Assembly: GCA_022745215.1 (NCBI GenBank)
Contig: JAIIWC010000028.1
Span: forward strand, 1 to 22,950
Source: Collinsella sp.
Lineage (GTDB): Bacteria > Actinomycetota > Coriobacteriia > Coriobacteriales > Coriobacteriaceae
Reading direction: 5' to 3'
Length of the DNA stretch: 22,950 nt
Part shown: one piece after another, positions 7,522 to 14,063 of the stretch
Layout: every line of letters begins with the position of its first letter
How positions within the stretch are numbered: the stretch's first letter is position 1
The notes under the pieces: generated by a model
Databases searched by the model: none
What the model was told of the DNA's origin: nothing
The model's input: only the letters and a program-made list of their open reading frames with translations
Translations under genes and position numbers: made by a program

Positions 7522-7965
7522 CTAGAAACCGCTTACGTCCGAACGCTCCCAGCTAGCAACCTGGTCGGGAGACACCGTACCCAGCGCCTCGAACTTCCAG
7601 GAGCCGCCCGCCTTCAGATGATTGGTGTTTGCAAGAGCCGTTCCAACCTGGTTGCCATCGGCATCATACAGAACATACTCAATCTGAATGTAGCTCTTTT
7701 CCTTGTCCGTGTTATTGGTCAGCGTGCCCGTGATCTTATAGGCAAACTGATTGGAGGTGTCTTAAGCCTCGTCAGCAATGGTATACGGTTCTTGCGGTTC
7801 TTTTTGCTCCTCAGCCTGCTGTGTCGCCTCGGCAGGTTTTGCCGAATCGCTCGCAGACGAATCGGTTGAATTGCCACCCATAGAGCCCACGGCACCGACG
7901 ATAACCAGCACCACGATGACGCCTAGGACAATCTTGCCGATCGGCTTCTTTCCCTCTTTTGCCAT
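7522..7965 (-). pseudogene. FxLYD-domain membrane protein gene broken by an in-frame TAA
   Basis: The first 67 codons (7965-7765) encode a basic start, one membrane helix (about residues 10-28, IGKIVLGVIVVLVIVGAVG) and an acidic/Ser-rich linker ending YTIADEA. Codon 68 is TAA at 7764-7762. The same frame then continues for 79 more codons to TAG at 7524-7522 and reads DTSNQFAYKITGTLTNNTDK, then a segment with YVLYDADGNQVGTALANTN and WKFEALGTV. These are hallmarks of FxLYD domains, extracytoplasmic beta-sandwiches of surface proteins. The reading frame is identical on both sides, so one base change, not a frameshift, splits it. The RBS AGGAAGG at 7973-7979 is good. If the stop is real, the product is a 67-residue anchor without its domain. 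A sequencing error is possible. Confidence 0.8.
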
Positions 7966-7970
7966 TATGC

Positions 7971-8024
7971 ATCCTTCCTATGATCCGGCTACCGCGCCGG
8001 CGCACAGCACATCGTAGGAAGGAT
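7971..8024 (-). promoter_or_regulatory. Long hairpin sequestering the FxLYD gene's ribosome binding site
   Basis: On the minus strand ATCCTTCCTACGAT (8024-8011) faces ATCATAGGAAGGAT (7984-7971): 13 pairs with one C/A mismatch. A second stem, CCGGC with GCCGG, stacks inside the loop. The 3' arm contains the Shine-Dalgarno AGGAAGG of the gene starting at 7965, so the folded leader would hide it. Confidence 0.5.
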
Positions 8025-8038
8025 TAAACTTGAATTCA

Positions 8039-8053
8039 TTAGCTGAGAGCTAA
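8039..8053. promoter_or_regulatory. Perfect palindrome, candidate operator
   Basis: TTAGCT GAG AGCTAA (8039-8053) is a 6-bp inverted repeat with a 3-base centre, 74 bases upstream of the FxLYD gene start and outside the hairpin described there. It could be bound by a regulator. No convincing promoter was seen next to it. Confidence 0.3.
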
Positions 8054-8096
8054 GGTTGCGGTAAACGGCCAATGCAGTTATCCAAACGCCGAGCAA

Positions 8097-8130
8097 ACGC
8101 ACTTTGCGCGACCGTCTGCTGGCAGTGCGT
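8097..8130 (-). terminator. Possible weak terminator after the small membrane protein gene
   Basis: ACGCACT (8097-8103) and AGTGCGT (8124-8130) are a 7-bp inverted repeat that begins at the stop codon of the small membrane protein gene. On the minus strand a short TTT follows. There is also GCAAA/TTTGC at 8093-8107 as a competing pairing. Confidence 0.3.
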
Positions 8131-8453
8131 CAACCCACCGTTACGGATTCCCCAGTAAAGGCGCTAATCATCAACAGGACAAAGAACACCAGGTAGCTGG
8201 CACTCAGCGGGTACGCAATGATCAGGAAGACGACCCAGCCGACAGTGGTTTTACCGTCGGCACGGCGTTGCTCGCGATTGCGGCAAAGCCAAATCGTCAC
8301 GCCAATGGCCACAATCAGCAACACGAGTGCCGCTGCTGCCAACCCAGCAAGCGCAAACATTACGCCAATGCTCACAGCGATGACCGGAAGCAGCAGCAAA
8401 CCGCACCCGCATCCACCCGGACTATATACGGCTGATTGCCGACGTCGCCTCAT
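8130..8453 (-). CDS. Small membrane protein of unknown function
   Basis: A 107-residue protein that I do not recognise. It has a basic start (MRRRRQ), a Gly/Cys-rich turn (PGGCGCG), then two or three membrane segments: about residues 18-57 (long, probably two helices) and 71-99. A basic loop (CRNREQRRADGK) lies between and should stay in the cytoplasm. ATG 8453 is chosen because GGAG at 8462-8459 lies 5 bases upstream, inside the end of the preceding M20 gene; GTG 8459 overlaps that stop. The gap to the M20 stop is only 2 bases, so translation is probably coupled. No catalytic motif is visible. Confidence 0.65.
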   Translation of the reverse strand: MRRRRQSAVYSPGGCGCGLLLLPVIAVSIGVMFALAGLAAAALVLLIVAIGVTIWLCRNREQRRADGKTTVGWVVFLIIAYPLSASYLVFFVLLMISAFTGESVTVG

Positions 8454-8455
8454 CG

Positions 8456-9643
8456 TCACTCCATCACAAGCAATCGTTTGTAGACATCGAGACCTTTGAG
8501 TAAGATTTCCTCGTCGAAGAGCATGCTATCGGTATGCAGAGCGCTTGTGGCATAAGCGGGGCAGCCATCCGAATCACTCGGGTTGTCTTGGCCCTCTGGC
8601 ATACCCGTGCCCAGCAGGAAAAACACGCCCGGCAGATGGCGCTGATAGAAGGCAAAGTCCTCGGCAATCAGCAGCGGCTCATCCACGAGCTGTAACTCGG
8701 GCAGAGCAGGCGCGATTCGGGCAAACAACTCGGAGTCGTTGTCGACCGGCGGATAGCCCTCGGCAAAGTCAAGATCGTACGTGCAACCCGTTGAAGCACA
8801 CGCTTCATCGAGCACGCGACGTACGCCCTCGCGCGCACGGTCGAACATGGCGTCCGTAAACACACGCAAGCTACCGGCAACATGGGCCTCCCCCGCCACC
8901 GCATTGCAGACGGTGCCCGCCTGCAGCAGGCCGAACTTGCCAATGCAGGGCTCATCGGCACCCAGCTCATCCATCAGTTCGCGCTCGGCAACCAAGAACT
9001 TGGCAGCCGCCAGCGCCGCATCGTGCGACTCCTCGACCGGCACACCATAGGTCTTAGCGATGTGGATGCTCGTACCGTGAATATGGATATGCGTCTCGCT
9101 CGAACGCGCCAGCAGCGGACCGGAGCAGCTCGCCAACGTGCCGGCGGGCAGATCGGGCCACACGTGGAAGCCGAAGATGCGATCCACCCCATAGCGCTCG
9201 AACACACCGCTCTCGCATACCGTCTTGGCACCACCTGTCGTTTCCTCGGCCGGCTGAAACACAAAGAGTACGTTGCGCCTCATGGCGCCCGGCTGCTCGC
9301 GAATCGTACGGTCGACATACGTCGCGGCGGCAAGTGCCATGGCCATGTGTCCATCATGTCCGCAAGCGTGCATCTTGCCGGGATGTGTCGAGGCGAACGC
9401 TGCCCCTGTTGCCTCGGCAATGGGCAGCGCATCCATATCGGCGCGAATCGCCGTGGCATGCGCGGCACCAACGCCGGCGTCGAAGAAAGCGCAGACGCAG
9501 CTGGGGCACGGATGGGTCACCTCGCAAGCGAGCGGTGCCAACACGCCCTCGATATAGGCGATGGTTTGCGGAAGATCGAAGTCGAGCTCCGGAATGCGAT
9601 GCAAGTCGCGACGATAACGACGGAGTTCTTGGAGCTCGGCCAT
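8456..9643 (-). CDS. M20 family metallo-amidohydrolase (N-acyl amino acid deacylase type)
   Basis: A 395-residue cytoplasmic enzyme. M20/ArgE-like metal ligands are present: HACGHDGH with H92, C94, H96 and D97; the catalytic and metal glutamates E133/E134 in FQPAEE; HVWP further on; and EDFAFY near the C-terminus. A dimerisation insert lies about residues 185-300. Such enzymes remove acyl groups from amino acids and include N-acetyldiaminopimelate deacetylase and hippurate hydrolase. It is divergent from a lysA-dapA-dapB-dapH operon of the acetylase type, which needs exactly this deacetylase, so that role is the best guess; aminoacylase is the alternative. ATG 9643 is chosen on AAAGGAA about 6 bases upstream and because the protein then begins like the family. 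Confidence 0.85.
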   Translation of the reverse strand: MAELQELRRYRRDLHRIPELDFDLPQTIAYIEGVLAPLACEVTHPCPSCVCAFFDAGVGAAHATAIRADMDALPIAEATGAAFASTHPGKMHACGHDGHMAMALAAATYVDRTIREQPGAMRRNVLFVFQPAEETTGGAKTVCESGVFERYGVDRIFGFHVWPDLPAGTLASCSGPLLARSSETHIHIHGTSIHIAKTYGVPVEESHDAALAAAKFLVAERELMDELGADEPCIGKFGLLQAGTVCNAVAGEAHVAGSLRVFTDAMFDRAREGVRRVLDEACASTGCTYDLDFAEGYPPVDNDSELFARIAPALPELQLVDEPLLIAEDFAFYQRHLPGVFFLLGTGMPEGQDNPSDSDGCPAYATSALHTDSMLFDEEILLKGLDVYKRLLVME

Positions 9644-9754
9644 AAAGGTTCCTTTCATAGGTGCACGTCGGTTGCTATCTATTGTGCCGCAAGATTGCCG
9701 CACCCTTATTTCCAGCATATCCCTGCATTTTTTAAACGTTATATACGAATACTC

Positions 9755-9783
9755 TTGTTTGGTAAAGTGCAACGTGGTAGGGT
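9755..9783 (+). promoter_or_regulatory. Promoter of the lysine operon
   Basis: TTGTTT (9755-9760) and TAGGGT (9778-9783) are separated by 17 bases, with TGG directly before the -10 as an extended -10. Transcription would start near 9790, just before the riboswitch. GGTAAAG (9761-9767) and CTTTACC (9784-9790) form an inverted repeat across the promoter that could be an operator. Confidence 0.5.
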
Positions 9784-9792
9784 CTTTACCAC

Positions 9793-9953
9793 TTGATAGA
9801 GGCGCGGGCACGAAGAGCCGCGGGCGAGTCGGCAGACTTTGACCCCGCGGGGAGGCGAAACCCGCCGAACTGGGTTTTTCGGGCACGAACGACCTGGTGG
9901 GCCTGCGGGAAACACCCGCAGGACTGTCTGCAGCAATGCGGGAGCGCTATCCG
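9793..9953 (+). promoter_or_regulatory. Lysine riboswitch (L box) aptamer
   Basis: The aptamer begins GATAGAGGCGCG, the typical lysine-riboswitch opening. P1 is GATAG (9795-9799) with CTATC (9947-9951); P2 begins GCGGG (9804-9808) with CCCGC (9861-9865) followed by the conserved CGAA; AAGAG follows the 5' strand; and the terminal arm is an 8-bp hairpin CCTGCGGG/CCCGCAGG (9902-9909/9915-9922) followed by the conserved ACTGTC. It lies upstream of lysA-dapA-dapB-dapH, all lysine genes, so binding of lysine should repress the operon. Confidence 0.87.
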
Positions 9954-10012
9954 GACATTGGGTCCACGCTATGCGGATTCGATGCGCCGATGGCGCCGTC
10001 TGGATAGCGAGG
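9945..10012 (+). promoter_or_regulatory. Expression platform of the lysine riboswitch
   Basis: The 3' strand of P1 lies in CGCTATCC (9945-9952). This is fully complementary to GGATAGCG (10002-10009), which abuts the Shine-Dalgarno GAGG (10009-10012) of lysA. A second CGCTAT at 9967-9972 could pair with the same target. A small GCGCC/GGCGC hairpin (9984-9996) lies between. The platform has no T run, so control of translation is more likely than termination. Confidence 0.5.
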
Positions 10013-10022
10013 TTTACGGGAC

Positions 10023-12332
10023 ATGGCACTGACCCCCAACGAGGCGTATGCGGCAAAGCAGCCGTTTGTGGACAAGGAGACGCTCGAGCACATCGTCGAG
10101 CAGTTCCCCACGCCGTTTCATCTATACGACGAGGCGGGCATCCGCCGCAACATGCAAGAGGTACGCGACGCCTTTGCATGGAATCCGGGGTTTAAGGAGT
10201 ACTTTGCCGTCAAGGCCAATCCCAACCCGGCGCTCATCTCCATTCTCAACGAATACGGCTGCGGTTGCGACTGCTCGAGCTATACCGAGCTCATGATTGC
10301 CCGCTCGCTGGGCATCACCGGCCACGACATCATGTTCTCGTCCAACGACACGCCGGAGGCCGACTTTGAGCTTGCCGACAAGTTGGGCGCCATCGTCAAC
10401 TTCGACGACATCAGCCACATTGAGTTTTACGAGCGCGTCGCGGGACCCATCCCCAAGACGGTGAGCTGCCGTTTTAACCCGGGCGGCCTGTTCCAGCTTT
10501 CCAACGGCATTATGGACAACCCGGGCGATTCCAAGTACGGTATGACCACCGAGCAGCTCTTTGAGGCATTCCGCACGCTCAAGGCCAAGGGCGCCGAGGA
10601 CTTTGGCATCCATGCCTTCCTTGCCAGCAACACCGTCACCAACGACTACTATCCCAAGCTCGCGCGCATCCTCTTTGAGCTTGCCGTGCGTCTGGAGCGC
10701 GAGACCGGTGCACGTGTCGCCTTTATCAACCTGTCCGGCGGTGTGGGTATCCCCTACCTGCCCGAGCAGCAGGCGAACGACATCCACGCCATCGGCGAGG
10801 GTGTACACGCAGCCTACGACGAGATTCTGGTTCCCGCCGGCATGGGCGATGTGGCAATCTGCACCGAGATGGGCCGCTTTATGATGGGCCCCTACGGATG
10901 CCTGGTCACCAAGGCCATCCACGAAAAGCAGATCTACAAGGACTATATCGGCGTCGACGCAAGCGCCGTCGATCTCATTCGCCCTGCCATGTATGGCGCC
11001 TACCACCACGTTACAGTGATGGGCCAGCCGGGTGGCCCCGACAAAACTGCAGCCCCTGTCACGAACACGTACGACATCACGGGCAACCTGTGTGAGAACA
11101 ACGACAAGTTCGCCATCGACCGCGAGCTGCCGCAGATCGATATGGGCGACCTGCTCGTGATTCACGATACGGGCGCACATGGCTACTCCATGGGCTACAA
11201 CTACAACGGGCGCCTGCGCTCTGCCGAGGTATTGCTGCGTCCCGACGGCTCGGCGGATCTTATCCGTCGTGCCGAGCGCCCGGGCGACTACTTTGCCACG
11301 CTCGACGTCCTTCCGTGCGGACGCGAGTTGCTGGCCAAATCGCGCGCCGAAAGCGCCCGCCGTCGTGCTCAGGACGAGCGCCTGGCGGTTGCCGCCCAAT
11401 GGAACAAACGCATCCAGATCGCAGAAGCGAAGGAGAAGAATATGGATGTCCGCAATCTCGAGGGCTCGATCGTCGCCCTCGTCACGCCGTTTAAAAAGGA
11501 CGGCAGCGTCGACTTTGACGCGCTCGAGCGCCTTATTGATTTCCATCTGCAGAATGGCACCGACGCCATCCTCACCTTGGGCACCACCGGCGAAAGCGCT
11601 ACGATGACCGATGACGAGGACAACTCCGTTGTCGCCGCCGTGGTCAAGCAGGTCGCAGGCCGTATCCCCGTCATCGCCGGCTCGGGCTCCAACTCCACAC
11701 AGACGATGCTCACCAAGTCGCTCACCTACCAGGGCCTGGGCGCCGACGGCCTGCTGCTTATCACCCCTTACTACAACAAGTCCAACGAAGAGGGCATCTA
11801 CCAGCACTTTAAGACCGTGGCCGACGCCGTGGACATCCCCTGCATCCTGTACAACATTCCCGGCCGTTGCGGTTGCGGCATCAGCGAGCGCAATGTCGAG
11901 CGCTTGGCCGCGCACCCCAACATCATGGGCATCAAGGAGGCCTCGGGTAACGTCGCCTATGCCGCAAAGATCGCGCACCTGCTGTCCGACGACTTCCGCA
12001 TGTATTCGGGCGAGGACGCGCTGACCGTACCGCTCATGAGCCTGGGCGCCTCGGGCACCATCAGCGTGTGGGCCGATGTTCAGCCGCAGCTCGTGCACGA
12101 CATGTGCCGCGCCTACCTGGACGGCGACGTGGAGCGCGCCCGCGACATCCAGATTGCCGGCCAGCCGCTCATCAACGCCCTCTTTAGCGAGGTCAACCCC
12201 ATCCCCGTCAAGGAAGCACTCGCCCAGATGGGCATGATCGAGGCAAACTACCGCATGCCGCTGTGCCCCATGGCAGACGACACGCGCACCACACTTACCG
12301 ATGCTCTGAAGGGAGCTGGTCTGCTTGATTAA
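10023..12332 (+). CDS. lysA: Diaminopimelate decarboxylase fused in frame to dihydrodipicolinate synthase
   Basis: One open frame of 769 residues. Residues 1-428 are a LysA: PLP lysine K64 in YFAVKANP, SGGVGIPY, EMGRFMMGPYG and C357 in CENNDK, which takes the place of the usual partner-subunit cysteine. It is the variant with GIHAFLASN, where classical LysA has HFHVGS. It decarboxylates meso-DAP to L-lysine. Family members end near DYFATLD (residue 428); a charged helical linker of 45 residues follows, then DapA from residue 474. The frame is open at the junction, so a fusion product is possible. Because dapA also has its own strong ribosome site, LysA may instead be made as an extended protein with DapA started separately. 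ATG 10023 has GAGG 10 bases upstream. First gene after the lysine riboswitch. Confidence 0.85.
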   Translation: MALTPNEAYAAKQPFVDKETLEHIVEQFPTPFHLYDEAGIRRNMQEVRDAFAWNPGFKEYFAVKANPNPALISILNEYGCGCDCSSYTELMIARSLGITGHDIMFSSNDTPEADFELADKLGAIVNFDDISHIEFYERVAGPIPKTVSCRFNPGGLFQLSNGIMDNPGDSKYGMTTEQLFEAFRTLKAKGAEDFGIHAFLASNTVTNDYYPKLARILFELAVRLERETGARVAFINLSGGVGIPYLPEQQANDIHAIGEGVHAAYDEILVPAGMGDVAICTEMGRFMMGPYGCLVTKAIHEKQIYKDYIGVDASAVDLIRPAMYGAYHHVTVMGQPGGPDKTAAPVTNTYDITGNLCENNDKFAIDRELPQIDMGDLLVIHDTGAHGYSMGYNYNGRLRSAEVLLRPDGSADLIRRAERPGDYFATLDVLPCGRELLAKSRAESARRRAQDERLAVAAQWNKRIQIAEAKEKNMDVRNLEGSIVALVTPFKKDGSVDFDALERLIDFHLQNGTDAILTLGTTGESATMTDDEDNSVVAAVVKQVAGRIPVIAGSGSNSTQTMLTKSLTYQGLGADGLLLITPYYNKSNEEGIYQHFKTVADAVDIPCILYNIPGRCGCGISERNVERLAAHPNIMGIKEASGNVAYAAKIAHLLSDDFRMYSGEDALTVPLMSLGASGTISVWADVQPQLVHDMCRAYLDGDVERARDIQIAGQPLINALFSEVNPIPVKEALAQMGMIEANYRMPLCPMADDTRTTLTDALKGAGLLD
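11442..12332 (+). CDS. dapA: 4-hydroxy-tetrahydrodipicolinate synthase, internal start within the fused frame
   Basis: From ATG 11442 the frame gives 296 residues, the normal DapA length. AAGGAG lies 6 bases before this ATG. The protein is a TIM barrel with LGTTGESATM (substrate carboxylate site), YYNKS, YNIPGR and the Schiff-base lysine in MGIKEASG (K165 here, K161 in E. coli). It condenses pyruvate with aspartate semialdehyde. It is also the C-terminal half of the fused open frame beginning at 10023, so both separate and fused forms could be made. Its stop overlaps the TTG start of dapB by 8 bases. Confidence 0.9.
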   Translation: MDVRNLEGSIVALVTPFKKDGSVDFDALERLIDFHLQNGTDAILTLGTTGESATMTDDEDNSVVAAVVKQVAGRIPVIAGSGSNSTQTMLTKSLTYQGLGADGLLLITPYYNKSNEEGIYQHFKTVADAVDIPCILYNIPGRCGCGISERNVERLAAHPNIMGIKEASGNVAYAAKIAHLLSDDFRMYSGEDALTVPLMSLGASGTISVWADVQPQLVHDMCRAYLDGDVERARDIQIAGQPLINALFSEVNPIPVKEALAQMGMIEANYRMPLCPMADDTRTTLTDALKGAGLLD

Positions 12333-13065
12333 GACCGTCATTATGGGAACGGGCCGCATGGGCTCGCTCATCCGCACCACCGCCGAGAGCATTGTCGATG
12401 CCGCCGGTCAGCCCGTCTTTGATATCGTCGCCCAGATCGGCTTTGATTTGACCGAGCTCGAGAGCGCTCCGGCAGCTGACGTGATCATCGACTTCTCGAA
12501 CGTCGTGACCTTTGACGCCGTTGTCGCCTATGTCGAGCGCACGGGGGCTGCCCTGGTCTCGGGCACCACGGGATACACGCCCGAGCAGATGGACCGTCTG
12601 CGTGAGCTGGGCCAGAACGCCCGCGTCATGCACTCCGGCAACTACTCCATCGGCATCGCAGCCTTGCGCCATCTGGTAGCCCAGGCAACGCGCGAGCTGC
12701 CCGGCTTTGATTGCGAGATCGTCGAGACACACCACAACCAAAAGGTCGACGCCCCCAGCGGCACGGCCAAGCTGCTGCTCGATGCCGTCGTCGAAGCCGA
12801 GCCTGAGGCCGGATACCATCCCGTCTACGGCCGTGAGGGCATGTGCGGCGCCCGCGACCCCAAGGAGATCGGCATGCACTCGCTGCGCGGCGGTACCGTA
12901 GCCGGTGTGCACGAGGTGAGCTTCTTTGGACAGGACGAGGAGGTCACCCTCACGCACCGCGCCACGAGCCGCCAGATCTTCGTCAACGGCGCCCTTGCAG
13001 CCGCGCAGAAGCTCGTGACCCGCGAGCCCGGCTTCTACACCTTCGATCAGGTTATGTTCGACTAA
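12325..13065 (+). CDS. dapB: 4-hydroxy-tetrahydrodipicolinate reductase
   Basis: A 246-residue NAD(P)H-dependent reductase, the second common step of DAP/lysine synthesis. The nucleotide-binding loop is GTGRMG at residues 8-13; the signature is ETHHNQKVDAPSGTA with H136/H137 (acid) and K140; SGTTGY binds substrate. The start is a TTG at 12325, overlapping the dapA stop by 8 bases, with AAGGGAG at 12309-12315 nine bases upstream. No later start leaves the GxGxxG loop intact. Length is about 20 residues short of the E. coli enzyme, as common in Gram-positives. Third function in the riboswitch-controlled operon. Confidence 0.95.
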   Translation: MIKTVIMGTGRMGSLIRTTAESIVDAAGQPVFDIVAQIGFDLTELESAPAADVIIDFSNVVTFDAVVAYVERTGAALVSGTTGYTPEQMDRLRELGQNARVMHSGNYSIGIAALRHLVAQATRELPGFDCEIVETHHNQKVDAPSGTAKLLLDAVVEAEPEAGYHPVYGREGMCGARDPKEIGMHSLRGGTVAGVHEVSFFGQDEEVTLTHRATSRQIFVNGALAAAQKLVTREPGFYTFDQVMFD

Positions 13066-13099
13066 CCAGTTAATCATCCAAGCAAAGGAGAACCAACAC

Positions 13100-13819
13100 A
13101 TGAGCAACGCAGCCGAGATGGATGCACAGGAGATTATCAACTACATCGCCACCGCGCCCAAGAAGACGCCCGTCAAGCTGTATGTGCGCGAGAAGCCCGG
13201 CATGAAGGTCCAGTGGGGCGATGCGCACGTCTACGGCGGTCGCCGCGGCAAGACCGTCTTTGGCGACTGGGATGAGCTCAAGGCCATCCTCGATGCCAAC
13301 GCCGACTCTATCGACTACTACGACGTCGAGAACGACTGCCGTAACTCCGCCGTCCCCATGCTCGACCTTAAGGGCATCAACGCCCGCATCGAGCCGGGCG
13401 CGATTATCCGCGACCGCGTCGAGATCGGCGACCGCGCCGTCATCATGATGGGCGCCATCATCAACATCGGCTCCGTTATCGGCGAGGGTTCCATGATCGA
13501 TATGGGCGCCGTGCTGGGCGGCCGCGCCACCGTGGGCAAGAACTGCCACATCGGCGCCGGCACCGTGCTTGCAGGCGTCGTTGAGCCCGCGAGCGCCACG
13601 CCCGTCATCATCGAGGACGATGTCATGATCGGCGCCAACGCCGTGGTCCTGGAAGGCGTGCGCGTAGGCAAGGGCGCTGTCGTTGCCGCCGGCGCCGTGT
13701 GCGTCGAGGACGTCCCCGCCGGTGCCGTCGTGGCCGGTGTCCCCGCCCGCGTCATCAAGATGCGCGACGAGAAGACCGACAGCAAGACCGGTCTCGAGGA
13801 AGGCCTGCGTCAGCTGTAG
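13100..13819 (+). CDS. dapH: Tetrahydrodipicolinate N-acetyltransferase
   Basis: A 239-residue left-handed beta-helix acyltransferase. The N-terminus (EIINYIATAPKKTPVKLYV) and the core (DLKGINARIEPGAIIRD, then AVIMMGAIINIGSVIGEGSMIDMGAVLGGRATVGK) closely match DapH of Bacillus, so it uses acetyl-CoA rather than succinyl-CoA. Hexapeptide repeats run about residues 95-205. It acetylates tetrahydrodipicolinate and commits the pathway to the acetylase route, which then needs an aminotransferase and a deacetylase; candidates lie nearby. AAAGGAGA (13083-13090) precedes ATG 13100; the gap from dapB is 34 bases. Last gene of the lysine operon. Confidence 0.95.
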   Translation: MSNAAEMDAQEIINYIATAPKKTPVKLYVREKPGMKVQWGDAHVYGGRRGKTVFGDWDELKAILDANADSIDYYDVENDCRNSAVPMLDLKGINARIEPGAIIRDRVEIGDRAVIMMGAIINIGSVIGEGSMIDMGAVLGGRATVGKNCHIGAGTVLAGVVEPASATPVIIEDDVMIGANAVVLEGVRVGKGAVVAAGAVCVEDVPAGAVVAGVPARVIKMRDEKTDSKTGLEEGLRQL

Positions 13820-13820
13820 G

Positions 13821-13848
13821 GTTACGCGGTTTTTCCAAACCGCGTAAC
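13821..13848 (+). terminator. Perfect 12-bp hairpin after dapH
   Basis: GTTACGCGGTTT (13821-13832) pairs without fault to AAACCGCGTAAC (13837-13848) around TTCC. It starts 2 bases after the dapH stop. There is no T tail, so it is a 3'-end stabiliser or factor-dependent terminator rather than a classical one. Confidence 0.6.
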
Positions 13849-13861
13849 TAGTCGACGCTGC

Positions 13862-13959
13862 AAACGACCCAGAGCGGCAATCTGACGTTCAATCGTCGGG
13901 CATGACCAGAAGGTCAATGCCCTCCTCTTTCACGTCACCTTGCTCGCTCTGGGTCGTTT
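13862..13959. repeat. 98-nt nested inverted repeat of unknown kind
   Basis: Three helices nest. The outer 15 bp are AAACGACCCAGAGCG (13862-13876) with CGCTCTGGGTCGTTT (13945-13959). The middle 6 bp are TGACGT (13883-13888) with ACGTCA (13932-13937). The inner one is GGGCAT plus GACC (13898-13907) with GGTC-A-ATGCCC (13912-13922) around AGAA. No coding frame is evident. It could be a small RNA, a miniature mobile element remnant or an unusual double terminator between convergent genes. Confidence 0.6.
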
Positions 13960-14005
13960 TCGCTGACGTATGCTCAACCTGTGGGGCAATTCAGCCCTAA
14001 ACAAG

Positions 14006-14038
14006 AAGGCCGAGGCCCCAAGGAGCTTCGGCCTTTGC
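14006..14038. terminator. Terminator between dapH region and the nucleoid-associated protein gene
   Basis: AAGGCCGAGGC (14006-14016) pairs with GCTTCGGCCTT (14025-14035), one G/T pair in the middle, around an 8-base loop; TGCTTT follows on + and CTTGTTT on -. It lies 29 bases beyond the stop of the minus-strand gene at 14064 and may act in both directions. Confidence 0.7.
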
Positions 14039-14063
14039 TTTCCCGCTGTAGGCGTAACGCAAC

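Noticed and set aside
7522..7965. Frameshift explanation for the split FxLYD gene
   Set aside because: Both halves are in the same frame; only the TAA codon interrupts.
10122..12392. 756-residue open frame on the - strand
   Set aside because: A shadow of the GC-rich lysA-dapA frame; low-complexity His/Val/Gly-rich translation, no family features.
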